Below, one piece after another: positions 11,385 to 20,588 of a stretch of DNA of 64,000 nt. The stretch is from Eriocheir sinensis (lineage: Eukaryota; Arthropoda; Malacostraca; Decapoda; Varunidae): the NCBI RefSeq assembly GCF_024679095.1, contig NC_066531.1:6046616-6110615 (forward strand), in the 5' to 3' direction. Within the stretch, counting starts at the first letter, position 1. Every line of letters begins with the position of its first letter. The translations under genes and the position numbers were made by a program. The notes under the pieces were generated by a model, which searched no databases, was not told the DNA's origin, and was given only the letters and a program-made list of their open reading frames with translations.

Positions 11385-12298
11385 CGTCAGATACACTAAG
11401 AGGTTAAATACATCAAACTGAAACAAGTCTTGTATCCAAATTGCACAAACTTGGACAATGTTGTCCATGATAGGAAGCCTATCAAGCAGGGTTGGAGTAA
11501 TTGTAATTGTAATTTAATTGAAATGTAATTAATTACAGTAAAGTATGTAATTGTAATTGTTATTGTAATTGGATGTAGAACTTAATGAAGTAATTGTAAT
11601 TATAATTAATTACATTATAAAGTAATTGTAATTTAATTGTAATTGCGAAAAAAGTAAGTCATACTAAAATTCTGATAATCCTTGTTTTTACTGCTATGGT
11701 GGCAAATATGTAAATACTGTATATGATGAAGTATGGCAACCCTTACTGGACAACCTACGTATTATACGAGAATCAGACGCGTTCACTTTTTCCTGTTTGG
11801 TGGACTGGGACCTATTTCATTGCTTCCTAGACCGTCATACGGGAAAGTCCTCCTCTTGACTTTCTATTGTAAAGGTAAGAAAGACATTGTATAGTCATCT
11901 GTTCCCTGATGAATGATGATGACTGTAGTAGCTGAGATGGTGATGATAGTTCATTGGATGATGTCATGATGAAATGATGTAATAGTGATTAGTGGTGATG
12001 GTGACCAGTGTCATAGTAATAGGCTAATTTGTTGGAAAGTTAATCGCTGTAGGTGTAGGCTTGTGCTGATAGGAAAGTAGTAGTCTAGTAGTACAGTAAA
12101 GTGGTAGTAATGATGGTGAAAGTAATAGCAAGATGGTAATGTTAAAAAAATAATGATGACGATCATACAGCAGTAACAGGGAAATAATTATGAAAAAAAT
12201 TGATGATGCTGAATTGCTGATCTGGTGATGCTGGTGATAGTAATGTTAATAATAATGGTGACAAGTATTATGACTGTGATAGTAGAAGGCATATTTTA

Positions 12299-12560
12299 TT
12301 GATAGTGGTGAGTAGTACTTATGATACTACCATACTACTATCTTTCTTTGTCTATCTGCCCCTCTCTTTGTCTGTCTGTCTGTCATCCTGTCTCCTACCT
12401 ATCCCCTCATTTCTTCGACGTTCTCTCTCTCTGTCTGTCTGTCTCTGTGTGTGTCATTATGTCCCTCCCTCTCTTCTCCTTTCTTCCTTCTTTCGACCCA
12501 CACCCTCTCTTCATCCTTTGCCCTCACCCTAGTCCCTCTCTCCATGTCCCGTCCCGCCCT
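12299..12560 (+). repeat. Pyrimidine-rich low-complexity tract
   Basis: (CTGT), (CTCT) and CCCT-rich sequence within the hAT-like element. Overlapping open frames here are composed of Ser, Leu, Cys and Pro and are not credible genes. Confidence 0.8.
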
Positions 12561-12615
12561 TCCTGTTTATCTGTCTGTATGTATAGCACCACTCCCCCAG
12601 TCCCCACCACCTACT

Positions 12616-13090
12616 GTACACTCGGCTATAGAGAGTAGTGTCACACTGTCCAGTAAGTTTCGTTCAGAAAGCGACATCTGGCAACCCCTCCACGCGACAT
12701 GAAAATTATTACATCCTATCGAAATCGTACTGTTGTGGTGATCGGTGGTCACAGGTGCACTCTCCATAATTTTAAGATAGATATTTATCAAAAGTGCCCG
12801 TCGCTAACGCTTAATAAATATTTTTTCTTTAGGCTCTGTCGCTACATTTTGACACGAGCTTTTAGTTTCGGTCAAATTTAGTCAAGAGCAATTCTAAGTT
12901 GTTTATCAAACTATGATACATTTAAAAATATACTGCACTTATTAAGGGAGATTGTTATGCCTTTTAACCTAAAAAATAAATCCCTGACAGCCGAGATCTT
13001 GTTCTTTATTTTAAAAATTATACTTAATAATAGGCTATAAACGTTCACATGATGGCATCGTCGACCGCAGGCTTTTCCGCGCTCGCACTC

Positions 13091-13125
<35 letters not shown>

Positions 13126-13655
13126 ATTTATACTTAGTAACTTAGATACTACGTAATCTTCACGGAAAAATGATTTTAGATTTTTGATGATCTGAATTGT
13201 CTTTGAGGCTTTATAGTGACGGGAATTAAGGCTGCGAGTTAAACAGACCCTCAAGCCTATTTGCTGTTTGATGGTGAGGAGCATTAGTCACTGCCTGCCA
13301 CTGTGAAGGACAGCATTGCACACGGTATTTTCAAAGTTTGATAAGAAAAAGTGTTTCAGACTGTTCGTGATGTTTTACCTCGTCGTCATCATCATCATTA
13401 TGTAGAAGACATTCAAAATCGCATTTCTAAATTGAATTCATGTAATCTGGTATATTTCTAACTAAATTATATTATAATATTATATAATATTATACAGTAT
13501 TATAATTTCACGGTCGCACACACACTGTACACATTGATACGCGTCACTAACATCACCAGTGAATGCACCACCGTGGTATAGTTGCCAGATACCGCCACCA
13601 GGCTAAACATTCTGAAAACCGTGACACTACTCTCTATCGTCGACTGTACCTCCCC
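12616..13655. repeat. Nested ~1-kb inverted repeat inside the hAT element
   Basis: The arm at about 12616-12690 ('ctatagagagtagtgtcac' through 'gacatctggcaac') pairs with 13577-13655 ('gttgccagatacc' through 'gtgacactactctctatcg'). The arms are about 70 bp with indels. It looks like a second, older element nested in the first. (AC)16 lies inside at 13092-13122. Confidence 0.7.
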
Positions 13656-14065
13656 TTCTCCCTCCCCCTCTGCCTACCCGTTTAGCCTACATCCACCCCC
13701 CTCTCTCTCTTTTCAATAAATGACAACAGCACGATGCTAGTGTTTTTCTTTTCAACCAAAGCTTACTGTTGGACGCTGAGTAATTATAATTGTAATTATA
13801 ATTGACTGTCCCTTGTAGTAATTGTAATTGTAATTGAACTTCACATGAGTAATTGTAACTATAATTGCAATTTAAAGTTTTAAAAATGTAATTGTAATAG
13901 TAATTAAGATTCTGAATTGTAATTACTCCAACCCTGCTATCAAGAGGGATAGTCTGCTGCAATATTCTAAATCTCTTCAGTCTACCGGTAACTCTTTCCA
14001 CACGGATGCGCGCACTCGCTATTCGTCTAGTTTTTGTTGTAGCTCCTGTAAGAAGATAAAAGTCT

Positions 14066-14068
<3 letters not shown>

Positions 14069-14109
<41 letters not shown>
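14069..14109. repeat. (AC)n microsatellite in transposase intron
   Basis: About 20 AC units immediately upstream (minus strand) of the acceptor of the transposase final exon. Confidence 0.95.
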
Positions 14110-14110
<1 letters not shown>

Positions 14111-14136
14111 CTATGAAATGCACTTTTTACTTAAAA

Positions 14137-14299
14137 AAACTTTTTTTTTCTTTTTTTTTACGTTGCTGCCTATTGCGCCGGTAGGCATCTTCCCGGTGGG
14201 GCCTGATGGTAGGCCCAAGGCTTCTTCCAGGTGGGGCCTGATGGTAGGCCCAGCCCGTTCTGGCGCAGGCGAGTGTTTATAGTGGCGCCATCTTGCATT
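14137..14299 (-). mobile_element. SINE 3' half, poly(A) on minus strand
   Basis: On the minus strand it runs from 'aatgcaagatggcgccac' through two tandem 'ggcc..accatcaggccccac' blocks to 'gcaataggcagcaacgt' and an A-tract. It equals the second half of the full SINE at 39477-39852 and starts at the same base as the fragment at 21769. It sits in the intron between the last two transposase exons. Confidence 0.85.
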
Positions 14300-15000
14300 A
14301 CTTACCTACCTGCAGATTGTGTGCTGTATACTGGAAGAGATAAGTCATGAGTTTACTTTAAAAATGAACAAAATGTTTTCTGATGGCAAGTACATACCTG
14401 CTGCCATCTGCCGTCCATGTGAATATGGTGGTATATTAAGCGTGCAGCCCCTTGCAGAAACCAAGTCGCGTATTAGGAAGCCACGCTCCGCCATAATGTT
14501 GTCACTTACTGACCCTGACCATAACTTAGAAAGGAACGTAAAATTTCTCATTTTATCACACGAAACTAAAGCTTGAGTGTGTTACTGTGCCTATAGTTGC
14601 TCCATGTTGATCTCTGTGACGAGGGCAAAGTGGGTTTTTCCGCAGCAAATTCTGTGCAGTCAATGACTGCCCTAGTTTTAGGAGTATTTGAAAGCCTTTG
14701 GGGGATTAGTCTGAATCTAGAAGAGAAAAAAAAGGTAATAATAAATGGTAAAACACATGAACATATACTTAATGTCAGTATCTATGCAAGCAGGTATGAG
14801 TAGTTGATATGTTTGAATGACAGTGTTTTTACCTGTTGTTTTGTTGGCCACCTCATTAGGAACTCTAATTCATGAGAAAGGAAATTGATCCATGTGGACA
14901 ACAACATACTACAGTATGACTGGGAAATATCAAACATATTCCCCAAATGGTGCAAGTCATATCCTCTGCGAAGATGCACCAGGCACAGCAGCATCTCATG

Positions 15001-15032
<32 letters not shown>

Positions 15033-15052
15033 CAAAGGAGACAGCTCAAGGA
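15001..15052 (-). mobile_element. Very short LINE 3' tail inserted in an exon
   Basis: On the minus strand this is 'ccttgagctgtctcctttg' plus 'ttgt' and an A28 tract, identical in wording to the last ~24 bp before the poly(A) of the LINE copies at 33.6, 41.6 and 44.3 kb. It splits the HTH exon of the transposase between RGRYRKLS and the EMLLCLVHLRRGY stretch. No target duplication is obvious. Confidence 0.7.
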
Positions 15053-15207
15053 CAGTTTTCGGTACCTGCCTCGTTTTGTCTGCAAGTAAAACTATTAACT
15101 GCGGTAAACTGAAGAAAAGAGACTGCTGCCAGTAAATATGTTGAATGCTGTGCTTTAAACCATAAAAAGTAGTATGAGCCATATAATCTAAAGACATATG
15201 GGGTAAG

Positions 15208-15345
15208 ATACCTTATAGTATGAGCTACTCACAAGTTACACCCATGTAACATACTTACTCCAAATTCAAGGGTTCTTAAAGCACCCTTCCAGTAATTAAG
15301 TTTTTTCTGCACCACTCTTAATCAAGTTGAAGACAATTGCCAGCA
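15208..15345 (+). repeat. Direct duplication, copy 1
   Basis: Matches 16617-16825 in the same orientation: 'agtatgagctactcaca', 'acatact..ctccaa', 'aagcacccttcca' and 'accactcttaat' occur in the same order in both. Copy 2 carries a long (AT)n expansion where copy 1 has a short unique stretch. Confidence 0.75.
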
Positions 15346-15799
15346 GAATCAGCGTCAACCCTGAAAGTAGATTGCATGAGTTTTCCCTTACATACAGCTC
15401 TTTATGCCATACCCATGATCTTACTTTAAGTTAAAGAAATAAAGGTCAGAAGAGTTAATCTTTCCATACCTGTGTAATGTTTGCAACTGTCATCATTCCT
15501 TAATATATTCTCCCGGGTGTGTTTAAGTCTGACAGATGAAAGATTATGAAAGTGATTATCACTATAAGTGCTTAATTCATCTAATGTTACATTAGTTTGG
15601 GTTGAAGCATTTTCTTTCTCGTTTCCTCTCCATTCAGTCTGCGTGCACACCTCAACTCTCTGTGCAGTGTTCCCTGGTGTGTCAGTGGAGGCACCCACTG
15701 TGTTAGTGCGTGTAAGATAAATATCCATTCAGGTAGCATATTTTTCAGCAATATTGCAGCAGTTTTGTTCTGAAAGGAAATCTTCATCAGGTTTAGGAT

Positions 15800-16355
15800 A
15801 CCTGCTATCCATATCTGACCCTATGGCATACCGTTTCTCGCAAATATCTTTCAAACGAAGACTCGGGTCAGCGTGGTACTTTGGCCTCAATTCAATCTTT
15901 TATATCTTCACTTCTACTTATCTCATGTGACTGAATGAAATATGATTGTAAAGTACATACCCTTAAATGTCATTTGACATTAATGTGAAGACATATAACC
16001 ATTGCTAAAGCGAGGACGGAATATTGAAGTAGGATCACTGCAAACAGATTTTTATAGACAGAGGGTGGAGGGTAGGAGGGAGGGAAAGGAAGGGATGGGA
16101 GTAGGGGAAGCCAGGGGTGGAGGTAGTTGGTGGATACACATCCTGTCTGAATGTGTAAGTGGCTCACAAAGATTTTTGGCATCACGGTCAAGAGTAAATG
16201 TCGTAATTAACCGAATCCGCCAATGCACAATAGCGTCAAAAATTAGCGGAGTGTGTGAAACAATCTTCGCCAAAGCACCATGCTGATCCGAGTCTTCGTT
16301 TGAAAGATATTTCCAATAAACATTATGTCATAGGGTCTGATATGGATGGCAAGAA
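15800..16355. repeat. Inverted duplication of a transposase linker segment
   Basis: 15805-15883 and 16278-16355 are inverted copies of about 77 bp. Both encode DPSLRLKDI, the first on the minus strand as part of the transposase, the second on the plus strand as an orphan piece continuing into a short open frame to 16476. The loop is about 400 bp and contains no recognised gene. Confidence 0.75.
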
Positions 16356-16616
16356 CCCAATGTTATATCATAAAATAAATCCTTTGATTAAAGTTGATGT
16401 CACATACTTATTAAATGCACGTCCTTCTTTTTATGGGGTGTTCTTTTTTTCTGTGTTGAGTCCACTGGTAGAGTAGAGGCGTTTCTGTAGTTTGACGGGT
16501 TGTCCGAGGATGGACTTACTTGCCTGCCGGTATGGGACTGGGTCTGGTGATCAGTGCTTCGCCCTGAAAACAGTAAAAAATTATCTATCTATCTATCTAT
16601 GATGATGATGATAGGT

Positions 16617-16633
16617 TACAGTATGAGCTACTC

Positions 16634-16730
<97 letters not shown>

Positions 16731-16829
16731 CATACTCCAACCTTGAGGGCTCTCGAAGCACCCTTCCATTAATGACTTATTGGACCACTCTTAATAAAGT
16801 TGAATATGCACTTTATCATTCTCACTGGT
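16617..16829 (+). repeat. Direct duplication copy 2 with (AT)46
   Basis: Second copy of the 15208-15345 unit. The dinucleotide run occupies 16637-16729. A short (TATC)5(GAT)4 tract lies just before, at 16582-16612. Confidence 0.8.
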
Positions 16830-17222
16830 GGCAGAGTACGCAACAGTGGTGAGCCACGAGTTTGCGCCATCCATGGCCATACAGGTTCCCTTGCACATTC
16901 CATAATCTTATTCACATTTGTTTTGATTTCTAAACCTTCCTATTGATTTCTGGGAGGGGTAATGGTATCTAGGATACAGATATGACAACAGAAGAGGAGT
17001 TGGTTAAGTAGAGAATGAGATATTGGCGCATCAATAAAACCATTCTTAATCCTGCTGGTTATTGCAGTGCACTCAAAGAGAAGTATATATAATACAACAC
17101 AGAGAGTCAGCATTGACCTGAAGCGAGATGGCTGCCCCTTACTTCAAGATTGTTTAAAAGTGCTGAGAGACAGCAATGGCTTCAATGAATAACCACAAAC
17201 TTTACTATCTTTAAGTTGCTAC
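16830..17222. other. Unassigned DNA
   Basis: No feature recognised; it lies in what would be the long first intron of the minus-strand transposase. Confidence 0.35.
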
Positions 17223-17230
17223 CATACTTA

Positions 17231-18100
17231 GGGGTAGGTCCAATTCGGACCATCTCCAACCCGGACCATTCTGAAATACCAACTCAGACCGTCATCTCAA
17301 CCAATTCGGACCATTTTGAACGACCAGCTCGGAGCATTATCTCAACCAACTCGGACCATTCTAAACGACCAACTCGGGCCGTTTTTATTATAAACTTGAA
17401 CCATCGTGGACAAGTGTTTAGACACAGTGCGTCCCCGACAGGTGAGATTACAGCTTTCTGTGCAGTCAAGGAAATTAAACAGTTAAGTGTAAATTACTGA
17501 ACTCTATACAAATTGTGTTCTAGGGTCCGGCGATTTCATCAAATAACCCTTTTTCATATTCTAGTCTATATTTAGTAGTACTATTCTTGAAGGCAAAGGA
17601 TGCAGTACAATAAATTAAACAAAATATCAGGAAAATTTTAAAATATAACTTTTCCTGCACAACTACGCATAACCACATCTGAAAAAACGTATGGGATAGC
17701 CCGCCAAAATCGAGTATTACTTCTTGAACTTTTAATTGTTCTCCCAGAAGGCAGTTTCTCATTACATTGCTGTGAATGTTATTGTCTTAAGGTTACGCGT
17801 GAATTTTATTGTTTCAAAGCTTTTATACTTTTGTTTTTTTAGCTACTACATTTTAATTTTTAATTTCTTAACCTTGTTAAGTTTTTGTAATTTTAGGTTT
17901 GTTAATAATGAATTGAAAACAAAATTCTTGGATGCGGGAGCTTTGTTGTTTTAAAGCTTTTGTTTTTACCTTTTGTTCTATTCATTGATATCTAGATCTG
18001 GTCCGAGTTGGTCCACTATTGTGGTCCGAGTTGGTATCTTGTGGTCCGAGTTGGTGCCGGCCGGTCCGAGTAGGCAATGGTCCGAGTTGGAGGTGAACCC
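17231..18100. mobile_element. 870-bp element with composite inverted ends
   Basis: The left end (17231-17390) repeats a 'CCAACTCGGACCATT'-type unit about five times; the right end (17995-18100) has about five units in inverted orientation ('tggtccgagttgg'). The outermost bases are GGGGTAGGTCC and GGTGAACCC. The direct repeat CATACTTA flanks it (17223-17230 and 18101-18108); because C residues adjoin, the duplication could be counted as 7, 8 or 9 bp. An 8-bp duplication fits hAT or P-like elements, but no transposase is present. The interior is AT-rich. It is inserted in the intron after the THAP exon. Confidence 0.85.
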
Positions 18101-18137
18101 CATACTTAATATACAGTTATTTAGTACTCATCATTAC

Positions 18138-18354
18138 CTCCAACGAAGTTTTTGCTACAGATAAACTTTTGGGCTTCCTTGAACGTCGGAGCCTCCACGC
18201 GAGTTGCAAGACCACACAGCCTCCACCACAGGTAGTGTTTGTCTGGGTAGTACTTGCTGGGTGGAAATGGTATGTAATAAACTGGGTTCTCCTGACTTGA
18301 AGAACCTGAATTCACCCGCCCACAGCCTAAATAAGAGCACCTCTGCACAGGCAT
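18138..18354 (-). pseudogene. THAP zinc-finger exon of the DDE_Tnp_4 transposase
   Basis: Starts MPVQRCSYLGCG, giving the C-x4-C pair, with an aromatic YYIPFP stretch, a WWRLC core and FICSKNFVGG near the end. In THAP domains this last motif is C-x2-H-F; here Asn replaces the His zinc ligand, suggesting loss of function or a base error. A donor GGAG|GTAATG closes the exon at 18138. THAP domains bind transposon ends. Orientation and order place it as the first exon of the transposase at 11.4-15.9 kb, about 2.2 kb away, with a later element inserted in the intron. Confidence 0.75.
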
Positions 18355-18465
18355 TGTCCCACAACGAAGTATGTTGTTGTTTTGGGCCGCGGCGATCTAG
18401 TCGCTCACATGAGCCCTGGTGTCATCCTGTGAGGGCTTCACAGGCGCGTCAGCTGCCCCGTCTTC

Positions 18466-18780
18466 TTAAGGAAGGGGCCGGTGAGGCGGATGAGAGTCCT
18501 GCCGTGAAGGGTGGACGCCTGCCGCCGCCAGCAGCGTGGGCAGGTCAAGGGTGGGCACGTCCAGGGCGCGGAGGTGGTGTCGGAGCAGCACTCGGTGGGA
18601 CTGGTGGCGTGGGCATTGCAGCAACAGTTGCTCAATGGTGTCCTCGACGGCCCTGCACCAGGGGCAGGGAGGGTCGGGGGCCAGGCGCAGGCGGTGGAGT
18701 TGAGCGCCGAGGCGTGTGTGGTCCAGGCCACATACGCCACATACGTGACTGGAACAGCCTCCCTCAACAGATTTTAGACT
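18466..18780 (-). pseudogene. Non-LTR retrotransposon C-terminal zinc-knuckle region
   Basis: The minus-strand frame contains LHRLRLAPDPPCPWCR, a VEDTIEQLLLQCPR box, and DLPTLLAAAGVH. This is the C-x2-C...H...C terminal region after the RT of Jockey/CR1-like LINEs. The N-terminal side stops at 18780, where a plus-strand LINE tail begins. A second, more decayed copy is at 19766-19926. Confidence 0.75.
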
Positions 18781-18960
18781 GCGGTGCAATGGACTCATTC
18801 AAAAAACAAATACATACTCACTTGTCACCACAACACACCAACACTAACAATTAAACTTGATTCTCTTCCCTCCCCTGCACACTCGGCTCCCCCGTCCCCC
18901 AAACAGCCAACAAATATGCGTGTTATACACCTATACAGGTGCCCTGCGCATCATTGATCC
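18738..18960 (+). pseudogene. LINE extreme C-terminus and 3' UTR
   Basis: RDWNSLPQQI..GAMDSFKKQIHTH on the plus strand is the terminal motif of many CR1/RTE-like LINE ORF2 proteins (W-N-x-L-P, then FK..L). It stops at 18854, followed by a C-rich UTR. It abuts the opposite-strand LINE fragment, so two LINE pieces meet head to head here. Confidence 0.65.
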
Positions 18961-19307
18961 AGATCCTGATCAAGCTGTAGGCAAAGACTATAAAAGAAAT
19001 ATAGAAGCTTGTATCTAAAACCGCTAAAGAAAATGTGAGGTAGATATAGACCAGCAGCGCCATCTGTTGAGGCGACGCCAAACTATATCAAGTACGTCGT
19101 CTGCAGGTGTACGGTCTCCTCTTCATCTTCTTGTAACCTTATCGTTTTGTAGTTTGTATCATATGCGTAGATCTTATTTTTGACATTATGTATGAACAAT
19201 ATTTATTTTTTCATCGTTCATTATGTATTATATGATTATTATTTGCTCTCTTTCATCAGTGGTGGGTGGTATAACCACAAAGACCATAGTTCATGATGTG
19301 TAATTTT

Positions 19308-19365
<58 letters not shown>

Positions 19366-19765
19366 TTTACTTAACTAATTAGTGTATTTTGGACAAAGAA
19401 AAAGCAGTTGTTGTATTTGTTTAGACAATTATATACAACAAATATTTGCTGGGATGTAGATATATGGCACGCCTTGTGCATATAGAAAATGCATGAACAC
19501 AGACACACAAGCAAAATATTGGTCTCATAATTATACACAAAGTAAAGAAAATTAATTGTGCAGTAATGCAAAGGAATACTCTCATGCAATATAGGAATGA
19601 ACATAATAAAGAAAATTACACAACAAATAGACAAGTACAGTCACTTAGAAAAGTTACATAATACCAAGCCATATAAATTGGTGTATACCTTTCTTACACA
19701 AGGGCATAAAGAAGAAGAGTAAAGCAAACATGTATAACAAGCAGAACTTAGAGATTATCTGAACA
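18961..19765. other. Unassigned DNA with (AC)n
   Basis: Contains an (AC)25 tract at 19313-19362 and AT-rich flanks. No gene recognised. Confidence 0.4.
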
Positions 19766-19926
19766 ACACAGTGCAACAGGAGGTGTTTATTGGTCTCCTC
19801 GACGGTCCTGCACCAAGGGCAGTGACTCCTTGGGCATTGAGGGTCGGGGGCTAGGCGCAGGCGGTGGAGGAGAGCGCTGAGTCGTGTGTGCCCAGGCGGA
19901 GGCGTGTCAGGTACTCCACGTGTCAA
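19766..19926 (-). pseudogene. LINE zinc-knuckle remnant, second copy
   Basis: HTRLSALLHRLRLAPDPQCP and CPWCRTVEETNKHLLLHC on the minus strand match the fragment at 18466-18780 but carry an extra short insertion between the two halves. The frame then runs into unrelated hydrophobic sequence. Confidence 0.7.
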
Positions 19927-20238
19927 AGGTAAACAAACAGACTTGGGGTCTTGGTCTTGGTTATTGGTGTCGATATTGTTTCACACTAAACTCTTGGGGT
20001 GTTGTGACTATTTATTTCAACCTGTTGATGGTACATCAATTAGCATCGGTCATTGGTACAAATATGCAAAAATAACAATCGGCACTACGCCCAACAAACT
20101 AACCGGATTAAAGTTGTATTAATGTAAATTGTAGTAGTAAATTACTGAATATTTTCACCTCAACAAAGCCTCTTGAGAACCATTACAAATATACACCACA
20201 CAAATCATGCCCAAAACCCTACATAGGGGCATACAGTA
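19927..20238. other. Unassigned DNA
   Basis: No feature recognised. Confidence 0.35.
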
Positions 20239-20440
20239 GGAAATGTCACAGACACAATTCAACCATTGATGGTGGTCGCAAGGAAACCCTAAATACATAC
20301 ATAAATATCACAACATTGCACTCACATATGGACACAAACATGCCATATGGAATGTCACAGCCACAATTCAACCACTGACAGTGGTCGCTGGGAAACCCTA
20401 AATACATACATAAATATCACAACATTGCACTTACATTGTA
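20239..20440 (+). repeat. Two tandem ~100-bp repeats
   Basis: Copy 1 from 20239 and copy 2 from about 20349 share 'aatgtcacag.cacaattcaacca' through 'aatatcacaacattgcact' almost base for base. The period is about 110 bp. Confidence 0.85.
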
Positions 20441-20588
20441 ATGCTCCAGGTTTAGCGTGGAAAACATGCAGCCATCCCTAACCAAAGCCAGCACCGGCAA
20501 GTTCACCCTGGCCACCTCGACTCAGCCCCTGTAACGTTAACATATATACATAACCCCTATTTCATCATTGCCCTTCTAACATCGTGTA

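Larger units (their letters stand above)
11487..13936. mobile_element. Non-autonomous hAT-like element, 2450 bp
   Basis: The ends are inverted copies: the left starts CAGGGTTGGAGTAATTGTAA, the right ends in its complement ...TTACTCCAACCCTG. Both subterminal 150-bp regions are built of repeated TAATTG/GTAATT units. The flanks are a perfect 8-bp target duplication, CTATCAAG, at 11479-11486 and 13937-13944, as expected for hAT. Inside I see only (GAT)-like and CT/CTGT-rich low-complexity sequence and a nested inverted repeat, and no transposase. It interrupts the last exon of the DDE_Tnp_4 transposase; dropping the element and one target copy restores that reading frame. Confidence 0.9.
11385..15905 (-). 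pseudogene. THAP-type DDE_Tnp_4 transposase, linker to C-terminus
   Basis: Minus-strand exons in order. Linker 15905-15470: DPSLRLKDI and two VCTQTE/ASTQTN motifs, donor ACAG|GTATGG; it holds one stop or frameshift near 15730. HTH exon 15079-14833: acceptor 'ttttacttgcag', then LVHLRRGYDLHHLGNMF and STWINFL..LEFLMRWPT, a clear HTH_Tnp_4 domain, donor CAG|GTAAAA. Catalytic exon 14716-14398: acceptor 'tctcttctag', TRAVIDCTEF (first Asp), SKLWSGSVSDN and AERGFLIRDLV, where relatives have ADRGF; two frameshifts. Final exon: acceptor at 14046, TRRIASARIRVERV and LKRFRILQQTIPLD, then a hAT insertion, then the end of the protein on the far side (11486-11385). The splice phase between the last two exons matches exactly. 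The N-terminal THAP exon is at 18138-18354. Not functional as it stands. Confidence 0.8.

Noticed and set aside
12299..12702. Overlapping Ser/Leu/Cys-rich frames
   Set aside because: Pyrimidine-rich low-complexity DNA inside a transposon; all three frames are open.
18204..18854. 216-codon plus-strand frame, Gly/Arg-rich
   Set aside because: It is mostly the antisense of a LINE zinc-knuckle region; only its last ~35 residues match a real LINE C-terminus.
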